Below are positions 1-9,262 of a stretch of 64,000 bases of DNA, one piece after another. Numbering within the stretch: position 1 is the first letter of the stretch; every line of letters starts with the position of its first letter. Made by a program: the position numbers and the translations under genes. The DNA is from Flavobacteriales bacterium (GTDB lineage Bacteria > Bacteroidota > Bacteroidia > Flavobacteriales > Flavobacteriaceae), in NCBI GenBank assembly GCA_017303755.1, contig JAFLBS010000012.1, forward strand, positions 1-64,000. The letters are read 5' to 3'. The notes under the pieces are model-generated. The model was not told the origin of the DNA. It saw only the letters and a list, made by a program, of their open reading frames with translations, and searched no databases.

Positions 1-143
1 ACTACAACTGCCCTAGCCCGGATAGCAGTGGAAATCCTGGCATTGCGCAAACAATCGGTGATTTTATCGCTTCGTTCCTCGCAATGACAGATTGGAACGA
101 ATAGCCGGATTAGCTTCTAATAAAAAAATAAAGCGACTCAAAC
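1..143. repeat. Intergenic stretch with a dispersed 'cattgcgaggaacgaagc' type repeat
   Basis: No gene is seen here. Read on the minus strand, positions about 68-90 give a tcattgcgaggaacgaagcg-like sequence. A close relative lies at 4223-4250. The copies sit only between genes, so this looks like a dispersed noncoding repeat. It could instead be the downstream flank of a gene outside the window. Confidence 0.4.
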
Positions 144-1379
144 CTACTCGAAACGAATGGTTTTTGCTGGAGAAATTTTGGTAATTATATAAGAAGGCAC
201 TAATAAAACAAAAAGACAAACTGCTATTGTACCTAGATTAAGCAGCAAGATATAAAACAAGTTAATGTCTACTGGAGCTACTGTTACGTAATAACTTTCG
301 GGATTGAGTTTTATGATCTCGAATTGTTTCTGCAGCACTAACAATCCAATTCCGATTAAATTCCCCCAAAACAAACCTCTTAGAATAAGGTAGAAGGCAT
401 TGTATAAAAATATCTTGCGAATGGACCAATTAGTAGTTCCCATGGATTTTAAAATTCCAATCATCTGTGTTCTTTCGAGAATAAGGACTAATAAGGCTAC
501 TATCATATTTATAGTTGCCACAATGATCATGATGACCAAAATGACTATAATATTAAAATCGAACAACTCCAACCATTCAAAAATGTAATAAAACTTTTCG
601 GTTATGGGTTGCGCATTTAATGTAGAGGGAATTTCATCGTACACTTCGTTAGTTTTTTCTTTTATCATGGAAAATTCATCCACAAAAACTTCAAACGAGC
701 CTACTTCATCGGATTTCCAACGGTTAATCATTTGAATGTGCCGAATATCACCTAGAATAAACGACGAATCAAATTCTTGAAAACCCGAATTAAAAACACC
801 AACAATCTTAAACCGTCTTGACTTAGGCATCTTATTCGTGTCTTCTTTCATAAAGAACGTATTGAATGAATCGCCCAACTTTAAATCCAAACGATTGGCT
901 AAAAACTGAGAAATGACTATTTCTGTATTGAGATTGCCTTTAAGATTCGGAATTCGACCTTCAACTAAATACTCTTTTATATTACTCCAATCGTAATCTT
1001 TACCTACACCTTTATATACAATTCCTTCAAAAGCAGTTTCTGTACGAATCATACCTGCTTTACTTGCTACCGCCTGAACGTGCTTAATGCCTTTGACCGT
1101 TTTGAAGACAGGATAAAATTTTTGATTGATTGAAATAGGATCAGTACTTACGTCCGATTGATTTCCGGTATAGCTTGAAATTATAATATGACCATTAAAC
1201 GCAGCTACTTTTTGGCGTATTTTTTGCTGTAGTCCAATACCTGTCGCTATTGAAACAATCATCATGATTATCCCGATGGCAACTGCAGCGATTGCAATTT
1301 TTATTATTGGTGCAGAAATACTACTTTTATGCTCTTTAGAGTTAAAAAGTCGTTTTGCAATGAAATATTCTAGTTTCAA
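144..1379 (-). CDS. ABC transporter permease, LolC/LolE (FtsX-like) family
   Basis: 411 residues. One membrane segment near residues 24-50, a periplasmic domain of about 220 residues, then three membrane segments (about 272-300, 322-350, 370-400). This is the layout of LolC/E-type permeases (MacB-like periplasmic core plus FtsX domain), which in the family pull lipoproteins out of the inner membrane with an ATPase partner. The conserved N-terminus (FIAKRLF) places the start at a TTG codon; there is no usable upstream ATG. It ends in TAG. A possible -7 element lies at 1397-1404. No LolD-like ATPase is adjacent. It is divergent from the NamZ-like gene. Family sure; exact substrate inferred. Confidence 0.88.
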   Translation of the reverse strand: MKLEYFIAKRLFNSKEHKSSISAPIIKIAIAAVAIGIIMMIVSIATGIGLQQKIRQKVAAFNGHIIISSYTGNQSDVSTDPISINQKFYPVFKTVKGIKHVQAVASKAGMIRTETAFEGIVYKGVGKDYDWSNIKEYLVEGRIPNLKGNLNTEIVISQFLANRLDLKLGDSFNTFFMKEDTNKMPKSRRFKIVGVFNSGFQEFDSSFILGDIRHIQMINRWKSDEVGSFEVFVDEFSMIKEKTNEVYDEIPSTLNAQPITEKFYYIFEWLELFDFNIIVILVIMIIVATINMIVALLVLILERTQMIGILKSMGTTNWSIRKIFLYNAFYLILRGLFWGNLIGIGLLVLQKQFEIIKLNPESYYVTVAPVDINLFYILLLNLGTIAVCLFVLLVPSYIITKISPAKTIRFE

Positions 1380-1396
1380 TACGCGTTGTTTTGTTG

Positions 1397-1404
1397 CAAA
1401 GATA
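1397..1404 (-). promoter_or_regulatory. Possible Bacteroidota -7 promoter element (TATCTTTG) of the LolC/E-type gene
   Basis: The minus strand reads TATCTTTG, a perfect match to the TAnnTTTG consensus of the primary Bacteroidota sigma factor, about 18 bases before the start codon. No TTG at the expected -33 spacing is clear, so confidence is limited. Confidence 0.35.
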
Positions 1405-1445
1405 GAGAAACAGACAAAGTTTAAAAGTGTAAATAGTAAAAGTTT

Positions 1446-2657
1446 ATGAAATACCTCATCACCTATTCGTTCGTATTGGTTAATAGTTTTTTTTCCATTT
1501 CGTGTAAAGCAGGAACACCAATTACTTCAAAAAGTGAAGTTATGGTTATCTCAAACCCTGATTTTACAAAGGGAATTTTAACAGGTGCTGAAAATATCGA
1601 AGCCTATTTCCCCATACTTCAGGACAAAAAAGTGGGAATCGTAACCAATCAATCGGGGATTTTATCCGACAAAACTCATTTGGTTGACTTTTTATTGGCT
1701 CGAAAAATTGATTTAAAGAAAATATATGCGCCTGAACACGGTTTTCGAGGAACAGCTGACGCTGGCGAATTAATTAAAGACGGAAAAGACACCAAAACAG
1801 GATTGACTATCATTTCGCTTTACGGCAACAACAAAAAACCAAAACCAGAGCAACTCAAAGGCATTGATGTCATGGTTTTTGACTTGCAAGATGTAGGAGC
1901 GCGTTTTTACACCTATATTTCTACATTACATTATATAATGGAAGCGTGTGCAGAGAACAAAATCACATTAATAGTATTAGACCGACCTAATCCCAATGGA
2001 AGTATTGTTGACGGTCCGGTTTTGGAGAAAGAGTTCACCAGTTTTGTAGGCATGCATCCAATTCCGCTGTTACACGGAATGACCATAGGTGAATACGCTC
2101 AAATGATTAACGGCGAAAAGTGGCTGAAAGACGGAGTTCAATGCGAATTGAAAGTCATACGATGCTTGAACTACAAACGCGAAATGCCTTACAGCTTACC
2201 TGTAAAACCATCGCCCAACTTACCTAACGATCAAGCTATTAATCTTTACGCAAGTTTGTGTTTGTTTGAAGGAACCAATGTTAGTTTGGGTCGTGGTACT
2301 GAAAAACAATTTCAAATTTATGGTTCGCCTTATTTACCTAAGAAAAGCACATTCAGTTTTACTCCGATGCCCAACTTGGGAGCCAAAGAACCTGTTCACA
2401 AAGGCGTTTTGTGTTATGGAGAAGACTTATCAACCATAAAAAAAGTAAATCGACTTGAATTACAATGGCTCATTAAAGCGTACAAATCAACTTCTGACAA
2501 AACCAAGTTTTTTAACGACTTCTTCCCTAAATTGGCTGGAACCAAAAAATTACAGCAACAAATCGAAGCAGGTTTTCCTGAAGAAAAAATCAGAGACACT
2601 TGGAAAAAAGGATTGGAAGATTTTAAACTAATGCGTCAAAAGTACCTAATCTACTAA
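1446..2657 (+). CDS. DUF1343 / NamZ-family exo-beta-N-acetylmuramidase-like lipoprotein
   Basis: 403 residues. The N-terminus is a lipoprotein signal with lipobox SISC (Cys20), so it should be exported and lipidated. The body has family hallmarks: VGIVTNQSG (about 62-70), PEHGFRG (about 96), FDLQDVGARFYTY (about 146) and LDRPNPNG (about 178). NamZ of Bacillus subtilis removes MurNAc from the non-reducing end of peptidoglycan fragments, and DUF1343 is the same family. A role in cell-wall recycling is inferred. Full length, ends in TAA. Its last 12 bases overlap the convergent small membrane gene. Confidence 0.85.
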   Translation: MKYLITYSFVLVNSFFSISCKAGTPITSKSEVMVISNPDFTKGILTGAENIEAYFPILQDKKVGIVTNQSGILSDKTHLVDFLLARKIDLKKIYAPEHGFRGTADAGELIKDGKDTKTGLTIISLYGNNKKPKPEQLKGIDVMVFDLQDVGARFYTYISTLHYIMEACAENKITLIVLDRPNPNGSIVDGPVLEKEFTSFVGMHPIPLLHGMTIGEYAQMINGEKWLKDGVQCELKVIRCLNYKREMPYSLPVKPSPNLPNDQAINLYASLCLFEGTNVSLGRGTEKQFQIYGSPYLPKKSTFSFTPMPNLGAKEPVHKGVLCYGEDLSTIKKVNRLELQWLIKAYKSTSDKTKFFNDFFPKLAGTKKLQQQIEAGFPEEKIRDTWKKGLEDFKLMRQKYLIY

Positions 2658-2879
2658 TTTTTGTTTGAGTAGTTTTTTTACTATTAGATAATACATTAAG
2701 TACAAGCCATAAATTACACCCGATATCATTCCGAAAATCACAAAGGAAAGCATTGCAATTTCAAAAATATTCATCAAAATGGAGTTGGTGTTTGGATCGG
2801 AATCGACTATGAATCCGAAAATGGAGAATACTAGCGAGAGAATGTAAATTCCCACTAATACGTAGTAGTGTCTTTTCAT
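2646..2879 (-). CDS. Small membrane protein of unknown function
   Basis: 77 residues with two hydrophobic segments (about 5-27 and 38-66) and a basic C-terminus ending KKLLKQK. No family recognised. The ATG start is followed by KRHYYV, a normal positive N-terminus. It is convergent with and overlaps the end of the NamZ-like gene, and may share transcription with the downstream YkgJ-type gene. Could be a two-TM DUF protein. Confidence 0.6.
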   Translation of the reverse strand: MKRHYYVLVGIYILSLVFSIFGFIVDSDPNTNSILMNIFEIAMLSFVIFGMISGVIYGLYLMYYLIVKKLLKQKLVD

Positions 2880-2924
2880 TGTAGCAGTTTTTTTTACAAT
2901 AACGGAAAAGATATTTACTTAGTA

Positions 2925-3419
2925 TTACAACGGCATTTTTTTCTTCATTTCTTCTACAATATTATATGCAGCCGGACAAATAGCCACATTCTTCAACGTC
3001 AAATCTGAAATTTGCTGGAACTTCTTGCGGTCGGTGTGCGGAAATTCTCTACACGCTTTCGGACGCACATCGTAAATCATACAGTAGTTTTCGGCATCCA
3101 AAAACGTACACGGCACACTTTGCAACACATAATCATTATCCTCATCAATACGCAAATACTGATCAATGAATTGCTGTGGTTTTTGCCTGAAGTGCTTTGA
3201 AATTCGTTCAATATCGGCCGAAGTAAAAAGCGGCCCAGTAGTTTTACAACAATTAGCACATTGCAAACAATCAGTCCGTTTGAACTCGGCTTCGTGCAAT
3301 GCTTCCATCACATAATCCAAATTCTTGGGCGTTTTCTTTTTCAGCTTATCGAAATACTTTTTGTTTTCGTTATGCTTATCTTTGGCTAGCTTCTGAAGTT
3401 GTTTAAGATTGTTTAACAT
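2925..3419 (-). CDS. YkgJ family cysteine-cluster (Zn/Fe-chelating) protein
   Basis: 164 residues. The cysteine pattern is typical of the YkgJ/UPF0153 family: CLQCANCC near residue 55, PCTF and YCMIYDVRPKACREFP in the second half. These cysteines are thought to bind a metal ion; the cellular role is not established. The N-terminal ~40 residues are charged and helical. Divergent from the methyltransferase gene across about 100 bases. Confidence 0.88.
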   Translation of the reverse strand: MLNNLKQLQKLAKDKHNENKKYFDKLKKKTPKNLDYVMEALHEAEFKRTDCLQCANCCKTTGPLFTSADIERISKHFRQKPQQFIDQYLRIDEDNDYVLQSVPCTFLDAENYCMIYDVRPKACREFPHTDRKKFQQISDLTLKNVAICPAAYNIVEEMKKKMPL

Positions 3420-3520
3420 TGTTTAAAATGGTTTAACTTTGTTTTATGTGGTTTAACCTTTCGAACAACAAATTTAAACTTTTAAACTTTTAAACCTTTA
3501 AACAATTTTAAACTTTAAAA
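3420..3520. repeat. Low-complexity TTTAAAC-rich intergenic segment
   Basis: About 100 bases between divergent genes are dominated by variants of tttaaac / ggtttaac, on the order of ten near-repeats. It probably holds both promoters, but none can be pinned down. Confidence 0.45.
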
Positions 3521-4222
3521 ATGAAAGATCTTTTCGGCCGCGCCATCCTCGACTACCAAACTAATAATGAGCCTCAAGACCTCATCACCGAAACCAACAT
3601 TTCGGAAGCCGATGAAATGAGTGTTGCTTATTTATTTCGCTCTTTGAAGGAAATGCCCAAATTAGAACAAAAAGCGCTTCAGTTATCCAAAGGAAAAATT
3701 CTTGATGTGGGCTGCGGAGCTGGAAGTCATAGTTTGTATTTGCAAGAAAAAGGGTTTGATGTGACTTCGATTGACATTTCTGAAAACGCCATTCAAGCCT
3801 GTCAATTGCGCGGATTGAAAAAGGCACGAGTGCAAAATCTACTCGACATTCACAACGAAACTTTCGACACTATTTTGCTTTTGATGAATGGCACCGGAAT
3901 TTTTGAAACGTTAGCACAAACATCCATTTACCTCCAAAAACTCAAAAGTTTGCTCAATCCCAATGGCCAAATTCTGATTGACAGTTCCGATATTATTTAT
4001 ATGTTCGACGAAGAAGAAGACGGAAGCAAATGGATTCCCGTCGATGGTTACTATGGCGAACTCACCTTTACCGTTTCCTATAAAAACCAAACCGAAGAGC
4101 CGTTTCCGTGGTTGTATTTGGATTACAATACCTTGCAAAACGCCGCTCACGCCAATGGTTTAAACTGCGAATTAATTACCGAAGGCGAACATTTTGATTA
4201 TTTAGCACAACTTTCTTTATAG
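3521..4222 (+). CDS. Class I SAM-dependent methyltransferase
   Basis: 233 residues. SAM-binding motif I DVGCGAGSHSL lies at about 62-72 with the acidic motif II DVTSIDIS about 20 residues later. The C-terminal half ends in the substrate region (WLYLDYNTL). This is a standard Rossmann-fold methyltransferase; the substrate cannot be told. It is alone on the plus strand and ends in TAG. Confidence 0.85.
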   Translation: MKDLFGRAILDYQTNNEPQDLITETNISEADEMSVAYLFRSLKEMPKLEQKALQLSKGKILDVGCGAGSHSLYLQEKGFDVTSIDISENAIQACQLRGLKKARVQNLLDIHNETFDTILLLMNGTGIFETLAQTSIYLQKLKSLLNPNGQILIDSSDIIYMFDEEEDGSKWIPVDGYYGELTFTVSYKNQTEEPFPWLYLDYNTLQNAAHANGLNCELITEGEHFDYLAQLSL

Positions 4223-4555
4223 TCATTGCGAGGAGAAACGACGAAGCAATCTGAAGCCAATCCAGCTATCCGTTTCAAGGTAGTTGGTTTCAAACCATTT
4301 TTGTAATTTGTAAAACAGCTTCCGTTGGTCGCTATTTTACAAAAACAAAAATTGGTCTTCAACTGCACTACGCTTTTCACTTCTATCTGGGCTAAGTCAG
4401 TCAGCAGAAAGCAGAAAGCAAAAGTTAGAAAAAAGAGCATAGAAAATAGATTTTCCAAATTACTTCAATTTCTCCAATCTGTGTTCCTAAAAGCTTCAAA
4501 GAGAATTTAAGTCAAAAACTTTGCGTTCCTTGCGACCAACTTTGCGCCTTTGCGG
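4223..4555. repeat. Gene-free region made of dispersed intergenic repeats
   Basis: Starts with tcattgcgaggagaaacgac, related to the sequence at 68-90, and ends with a ctttgcg...tttgcgcctttgcgg stretch typical of flavobacterial intergenic repeats. Open frames here show no family features and were left out. No promoter is evident. Confidence 0.4.
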
Positions 4556-5710
4556 TTACAATATCAAATCGGTAGTATTCAAAATATCCTCCAAAGCAGC
4601 ATACAATTTATCCAAGTCACTTTGCGAATTGTACATATTCATTGAATACCGCAAATACACTTTCCCGTTCAACGGCATCACTGGAACCTGAATTTTGTAT
4701 TTGGTATACAACAACTCTTTCAATTCCATTGGTTTTTCAGTCTGAACTGGGATGCTCGCCATTTGACCTAGAAACTCTTCAGTAATTGGGCAAATCGGTT
4801 GGGTTTTGAGCAAATCACAAAAACGCTGGTAATTATCAAAAACCAATTTTCTACACGCTTTGTACTTTTCTTTCCAATTGTTTTCTTTCAAAAATTCAAT
4901 CACTTTGGGCGTGCACAAATACGCCGAATGGTCGTTAGTTCCTTGGTATTCGTGGTAATCCAAAAACTGACTGTGACTTGGGAACAAACTCTCGTAACCC
5001 CAACTCACTACTAGCGGATCCAAATCGTTCTGAAATTCCTTTTTTACATACAAAAACGAACTTCCTTTGGGTGCTAACATCCATTTGTGTAATGTTCCTG
5101 TGTAATAATCTGGGTTCAGTTCGGTTATATTCAAATCAATATGACCTGGAACATGAGCTCCATCCACAATGGTAATCAAACCCAATTGCTGTGCTTTATC
5201 ACATATCTCTTTCACTGGAAAAATCAATGCGGTAGAACTCGAAATATGATTCAAAAACACCACTTTTGTTTTAGACGAATAGCCTTTCCAAAACTCTTCT
5301 ATAATTTGCTCTTTGGAAGTTATTGGCAATGTAATTTCCTGCCGAATGTATTTGGCTTTAGTTTTTTTGCAGTAAAAATTCCACGTTCGATCCATCGCAC
5401 CGTATTCGTGATTGGTTGTTAAAATTTCATCGCCCGCTTGCAAATTCAAACTGCGCATAATCGTATTAACTGCAAACGTCGGATTGGGCGTAAAAAAGAA
5501 ATCATCAGCTTCACAACCTAAAAATTCGGCCAAAGGTAGTTTGGCTTCTTTCAAATAAACGGGTAATTTCTTTTGAATAAAATTAACGGGTTCCGTTTCC
5601 AATTCCAATTGAAAGCGTTGAAATTCGGCAAAAACCGATTTTAGGCAAGCGCCAAACGAACCGTGATTTAAAAAGGTAATTGAATCGTCGAGAAGAAATT
5701 GTGATTTCAT
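4556..5710 (-). CDS. Aminotransferase class V-fold PLP-dependent enzyme
   Basis: 384 residues, the usual length for class V enzymes (cysteine desulfurase / isopenicillin-N epimerase-like). The N-terminus has FLNHGSFGA. The aspartate face reads TIVDGAHVPGHID, and the PLP lysine is in TGTLHKWMLAPKG (about residue 210). This NHGSFG type resembles the epimerase-like branch rather than IscS. Substrate unknown. Monocistronic on the minus strand. Confidence 0.85.
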   Translation of the reverse strand: MKSQFLLDDSITFLNHGSFGACLKSVFAEFQRFQLELETEPVNFIQKKLPVYLKEAKLPLAEFLGCEADDFFFTPNPTFAVNTIMRSLNLQAGDEILTTNHEYGAMDRTWNFYCKKTKAKYIRQEITLPITSKEQIIEEFWKGYSSKTKVVFLNHISSSTALIFPVKEICDKAQQLGLITIVDGAHVPGHIDLNITELNPDYYTGTLHKWMLAPKGSSFLYVKKEFQNDLDPLVVSWGYESLFPSHSQFLDYHEYQGTNDHSAYLCTPKVIEFLKENNWKEKYKACRKLVFDNYQRFCDLLKTQPICPITEEFLGQMASIPVQTEKPMELKELLYTKYKIQVPVMPLNGKVYLRYSMNMYNSQSDLDKLYAALEDILNTTDLIL

Positions 5711-5734
5711 GGAAGTAATTTTTTGTAAAAATAA

Positions 5735-5764
5735 AAAATCCCATTCGATTTGAATGGGATTTTA
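5735..5764 (-). terminator. Rho-independent terminator of the queE-TonB operon
   Basis: A strong hairpin, aaaatcccattc-gattt-gaatgggatttt, sits just past the stop of the last TonB gene and is flanked by A and T runs, so it may work in both directions. Confidence 0.75.
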
Positions 5765-5766
5765 TG

Positions 5767-6180
5767 TTAATTGCTTGACAATACTATTGGGAGCATATAG
5801 GAACATCGTACCGTCTTTCCATTTTGTTCAGCAGGTTTCCATTTGATGCATTCTTTCAAAACTCGAATGGTTTCTTCTTTTGTACCAAAACCAATATCTT
5901 TTTTTATATAAATATCGGTTATAGAACCATCTCTTTCAACAACGAAACTGACAAATATTTTACCTCCTTTAAAATTTTTATCAGTTGGAGCAAAAAAATT
6001 TCTACTGATATATTTGTAAAATTCTTGTATTCCACCAGGGAATTCTGGTTTTACATCAACTGTACCTGTGCTGTATAACAAACCATAATCGACGTCTTCA
6101 ACGGGTTGTTTTGAAGTGGTTGTTTGTGAAAAACCAAATTGGAAAATTAATAGAAATACTATTACAACTATCTTTTTCAT
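5767..6180 (-). CDS. TonB C-terminal domain (energy transducer-like) secreted protein
   Basis: 137 residues. Signal peptide MKKIVVIVFLLIFQFGFSQ, then one TonB_C-like domain (VKPEFPGGIQEFYKYI; GKIFVSFVVERDGSI; GFGTKEETIRVLKECIKWKPAEQNGKTVR). The N-terminal membrane anchor of a true TonB is absent, so it may be periplasmic rather than an energy transducer. It starts 2 bases after the upstream paralogue stops; the two domains are clearly related, so the pair arose by duplication. Confidence 0.82.
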   Translation of the reverse strand: MKKIVVIVFLLIFQFGFSQTTTSKQPVEDVDYGLLYSTGTVDVKPEFPGGIQEFYKYISRNFFAPTDKNFKGGKIFVSFVVERDGSITDIYIKKDIGFGTKEETIRVLKECIKWKPAEQNGKTVRCSYMLPIVLSSN

Positions 6181-6181
6181 A

Positions 6182-7054
6182 TTAGTTGGCTTTCAAAGTT
6201 ATTGGTAACATATAAGAACATCGAACCTTTCTACCACCATATTCTCCAGGAAGCCATTTGGGTATAAGCGACATAACCCTTAAAGTTTCCTCTTTAGTTC
6301 CAAAACCAATGTCTTTTACTTTAATGTTAGTTAATGAACCATCTTTCTCAATAATGAACATAATAAATATCTTTCCACCTGGGAAATCGGGTGTTGTTGG
6401 ACTTTTGAAATTACTTTGAAAGTACTTGTAAAATTTTTCGATTCCTCCAGGATACTCGGGTTTAACTTCTACACCAGCCGAATTGTAAAGTGAATTATCC
6501 TCTTCATCTGTTTGTTTGGCATCGTTATAATCATTGCGCGGTTCAATAACTAAATCTGGATCAGCATGATATTCCTTTACATCAATGGTACCAATGCGTT
6601 TTTCAACAATACCAGAAGTTCTCTGCATATAGCCAGCATTTGTATTGTTTTTTTCCCAAGTATACAATTCATCTCCAGTCACTGTACCTTTGTAAACATG
6701 CATTTGGAAATAAACATACACCAAAGTTGGCTTACCTTTTTTATAAGAAGGCTTCCATAGGTTTTTTGCTGATAGTTTAAATACTCGAAGTAGTTCTGCT
6801 CCGGTTTTATTGATTAACTCATCATTTGGATCCTCATTTTGGTCCAAGACAATATCTTTCATTACTCCTTTTTCAGTTATTACAGCGTTTACTAAAAAGC
6901 TGTACGAATACTCACTTTTAGGAAATTTAGCATTTGAAGTCAAAAAAGAATAAAAAGTTTCAATACTTTTTGATTTAAAAAGGGGCAGATTTTCCTTTTT
7001 CATTTGAGAAAAAGCAAACCATGGCATTAACACTAAAATTAGTATCTTTTTCAT
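6182..7054 (-). CDS. TonB C-terminal domain secreted protein, two-domain
   Basis: 290 residues. Signal peptide (MKKILILVLMPWFAFSQ). The first half (to about 130) is a degenerate TonB_C-like unit (SYSFLVNAVITEKGVMKDI). The second half (about 190-290) is a clear TonB_C domain almost repeating the next gene (EYPGGIEKFYKYFQ; GKIFIMFIIEKDGSL; GFGTKEETLRVM). Spacing of 11 bases from queE and 2 bases to the next gene indicates one operon. A link between queuosine synthesis and these proteins is not obvious. Confidence 0.8.
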   Translation of the reverse strand: MKKILILVLMPWFAFSQMKKENLPLFKSKSIETFYSFLTSNAKFPKSEYSYSFLVNAVITEKGVMKDIVLDQNEDPNDELINKTGAELLRVFKLSAKNLWKPSYKKGKPTLVYVYFQMHVYKGTVTGDELYTWEKNNTNAGYMQRTSGIVEKRIGTIDVKEYHADPDLVIEPRNDYNDAKQTDEEDNSLYNSAGVEVKPEYPGGIEKFYKYFQSNFKSPTTPDFPGGKIFIMFIIEKDGSLTNIKVKDIGFGTKEETLRVMSLIPKWLPGEYGGRKVRCSYMLPITLKAN

Positions 7055-7065
7055 GATAGAGTATG

Positions 7066-7713
7066 TTAAGGAATGTTCAAATATTTATGCGTTTGTAACG
7101 AGACGCGCCATTTAGGATTGTTCATTACATAATCAACAATGAGTGGCGTCATTTCTTCTTTCTTACTCCATTCGGGTTGAAGAAATAAGATAGCGTTGCC
7201 ATTTACTTTTGCTGCTTGTTCTTCGGCAAAAATAAAATCATGTTTGTTGTAAATAATCACTTTTAATTCGTTGGCAATCGCATAGGCATCATCAACTGGT
7301 AATTTATTTTTTTTGGGTGAAAGACAAAACCAATCCCATGAACCCGTAACTGGATAACAACCTGAAGTTTCGATGTGTACTTTTAGGTTTTGCTCTTTTA
7401 ATTTTTGCGTCAATAAAGTCATGTCCCAAGTCAAAGGTTCGCCTCCAGTTACCACAACAGTATCGGCGTATTGTTTGGCATTGGCCACAATCAAATCGGT
7501 TTGAGTTGGCGGATGCAGTTCGGCATTCCAGCTTTCTTTGACATCGCACCAATGACAACCTACATCGCATCCACCAATTCGGATGAAATAAGCAGCAGTT
7601 CCGGTATGAAATCCTTCGCCTTGAATGGTGTAAAATTCTTCCATTAACGGAAGCATTTCTCCTTTTTCTACGGCGAGTTGTATTTGTTTATTCAGCATAT
7701 TTTTTGAGGCCAC
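7066..7713 (-). CDS. queE: 7-carboxy-7-deazaguanine synthase QueE
   Basis: 215 residues. Radical SAM protein with the unusual cluster motif CDVGCHWC (about 49-56, CxxxCxxC). The N-terminus reads MEEFYTIQGEGFHTGTAAYFIRIGGC, diagnostic for QueE. VVTGGEPLTW binds SAM, and the C-terminus has LFLQPEW and VSLQTHKYLNIP. It converts 6-carboxytetrahydropterin to CDG in queuosine/7-deazaguanine synthesis. The other pathway genes are not in this window. First gene of an operon with two TonB-like genes. Confidence 0.93.
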   Translation of the reverse strand: MASKNMLNKQIQLAVEKGEMLPLMEEFYTIQGEGFHTGTAAYFIRIGGCDVGCHWCDVKESWNAELHPPTQTDLIVANAKQYADTVVVTGGEPLTWDMTLLTQKLKEQNLKVHIETSGCYPVTGSWDWFCLSPKKNKLPVDDAYAIANELKVIIYNKHDFIFAEEQAAKVNGNAILFLQPEWSKKEEMTPLIVDYVMNNPKWRVSLQTHKYLNIP

Positions 7714-7846
7714 GAAGGCGCTAAGTCACTAAGATATTTTAATAAGTTTTTAAGTAAATTGATGTCTTTCATAGATTAGAAAAACCACCCCGCCTTTCAG
7801 GCACCCCTCCAAGGGAGGGGAAACCTTAAAAACCTATTTTGTAATT
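7714..7846. repeat. Intergenic region with dispersed repeats
   Basis: Contains gaggccacgaaggcgctaag and, near 7785-7828, ccaccccgcctttcaggcac followed by cctccaagggagggg, a GC-rich inverted repeat (cccctcc/ggagggg) unlike the AT-rich surroundings. Both look like dispersed noncoding repeats. No gene is seen. Confidence 0.4.
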
Positions 7847-9157
7847 TTATTTCTCACGAATGTAAATATCAATCGGCACACCTGAGAAGTCCCAGTTTTC
7901 ACGGATTTTATTTTCGAGGAAACGTTTGTACGGTTCTTTTACGTACTGTGGCAAATTGGCAAAAAACACAAACTGAGGTGTTGGTGTTGGCAACTGCATA
8001 CAGTATTTTATTTTTACGTATTTACCTTTTAACGCTGGTGGTGGCATACTTTCAATGAGTTTCAACATATGGTCGTTGAACTTCGAAGTTGAAATACGTT
8101 GTTTTCTGTTCTCGTGTACTTTTACCGTTTCTTCCAACGCTTTTAGCAAACGTTGTTTAGTTAATGCTGAAATGAATATAATCGGCACATCGGTAAACGG
8201 TTCTAATTCTTTACGAATTTTATTTTCGTAATCGCGGGTTGACATCGTATCTTTTTCAACCAAATCCCATTTGTTTACTAAAATCACCACGCCTTTTCGG
8301 TTTTTCTCAGCCAACCAAAAGATGTTTTGATCCTGACTTTCGAATCCGCGTGTCGCATCAATGATTAATATAATCACATCACTGTGTTCGATTGCACGCA
8401 CTGAACGCATTACAGAATAAAACTCTAAATCTTCTTTTACTTTGGCTTTTCTACGAATTCCGGCTGTATCTACTAAGTTGAATTCGAAACCAAAACGGTT
8501 GTAACGAGTATCGATGGCGTCACGAGTAGTTCCAGCGATATCAGTAACTATGTATCGATCTTCACCAATTAAAGCATTGATGAACGATGATTTTCCGGCA
8601 TTAGGTCGTCCCACCACACAAAAACGCGGAAGTGCTTCTTCCTCTTCAGAAGTTTCAGGTAAATCGGGTAATACTTTTACTAATTCGTCAAGCAATTCGC
8701 CTGTTCCACTACCACTCATTCCGGCAATAGTAAAATATTCCCCTAAACCTAAATTGTAAAATTCAACCGCGTCTTTTTCACGCATCGAATTATCTACTTT
8801 ATTTACAGCAAGCAAAACAGGTTTGGTTACTTTTCGTAGTAATTTGGCTACTTCCGAATCCATTGGCGTAATGCCTTCTTCCACATCCACTAAAAAGATA
8901 ATCGCATCGGCTTCGTCTATGGCCAGTTCAACTTGTTTGCGGATTTCGGCTTCAAAAATATCGTCAGATCCTTTGATGTATCCACCCGTATCGATTACGG
9001 AGAATTCTTTTCCATTCCATTCACTTTTTCCGTAATTACGGTCACGCGTTACTCCGCTTACCGAGTCGACAATCGCCTCTCTGCGTTGGATTAATCGGTT
9101 AAAAAAAGTGGATTTCCCTACATTTGGTCTTCCTACAATGGCTACAATGTTATTCAT
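7847..9157 (-). CDS. der: Ribosome biogenesis GTPase Der (EngA)
   Basis: 436 residues from the ATG at 9157; a longer frame adds 32 unlike residues and is rejected because [17 protein letters not shown] is the conserved beginning. Two tandem GTPase domains: G1 GRPNVGKST (about 7) with DTGG, and G1 GRPNAGKSS (about 180) with DTAG and NKWD. The C-terminal KH-like domain ends PIDIYIREK. It acts in 50S subunit assembly. A possible -7 element TACCTTTG lies at 9178-9185 on the minus strand. Confidence 0.96.
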   Translation of the reverse strand: MNNIVAIVGRPNVGKSTFFNRLIQRREAIVDSVSGVTRDRNYGKSEWNGKEFSVIDTGGYIKGSDDIFEAEIRKQVELAIDEADAIIFLVDVEEGITPMDSEVAKLLRKVTKPVLLAVNKVDNSMREKDAVEFYNLGLGEYFTIAGMSGSGTGELLDELVKVLPDLPETSEEEEALPRFCVVGRPNAGKSSFINALIGEDRYIVTDIAGTTRDAIDTRYNRFGFEFNLVDTAGIRRKAKVKEDLEFYSVMRSVRAIEHSDVIILIIDATRGFESQDQNIFWLAEKNRKGVVILVNKWDLVEKDTMSTRDYENKIRKELEPFTDVPIIFISALTKQRLLKALEETVKVHENRKQRISTSKFNDHMLKLIESMPPPALKGKYVKIKYCMQLPTPTPQFVFFANLPQYVKEPYKRFLENKIRENWDFSGVPIDIYIREK

Positions 9158-9177
9158 AATGATTTTAAAATAAGGTG

Positions 9178-9185
9178 CAAAGGTA
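9178..9185 (-). promoter_or_regulatory. Possible -7 promoter element (TACCTTTG) of der
   Basis: The minus strand reads TACCTTTG, matching the Bacteroidota TAnnTTTG -7 consensus, about 20 bases before the chosen der start. It also supports that start over the longer frame, which would begin upstream of it. No clear -33 TTG. Confidence 0.4.
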
Positions 9186-9262
9186 ATAAAGTTGCTTGTG
9201 GATGCGGGAAGTAAAATGATATTTTTTAATTTAGAGGTAACAAACCAAACCAACTTTAAAGC

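Noticed and set aside
4198-4458. 86-residue minus-strand frame
   Set aside because: Lies over dispersed repeat DNA and the end of the methyltransferase gene; no protein features.
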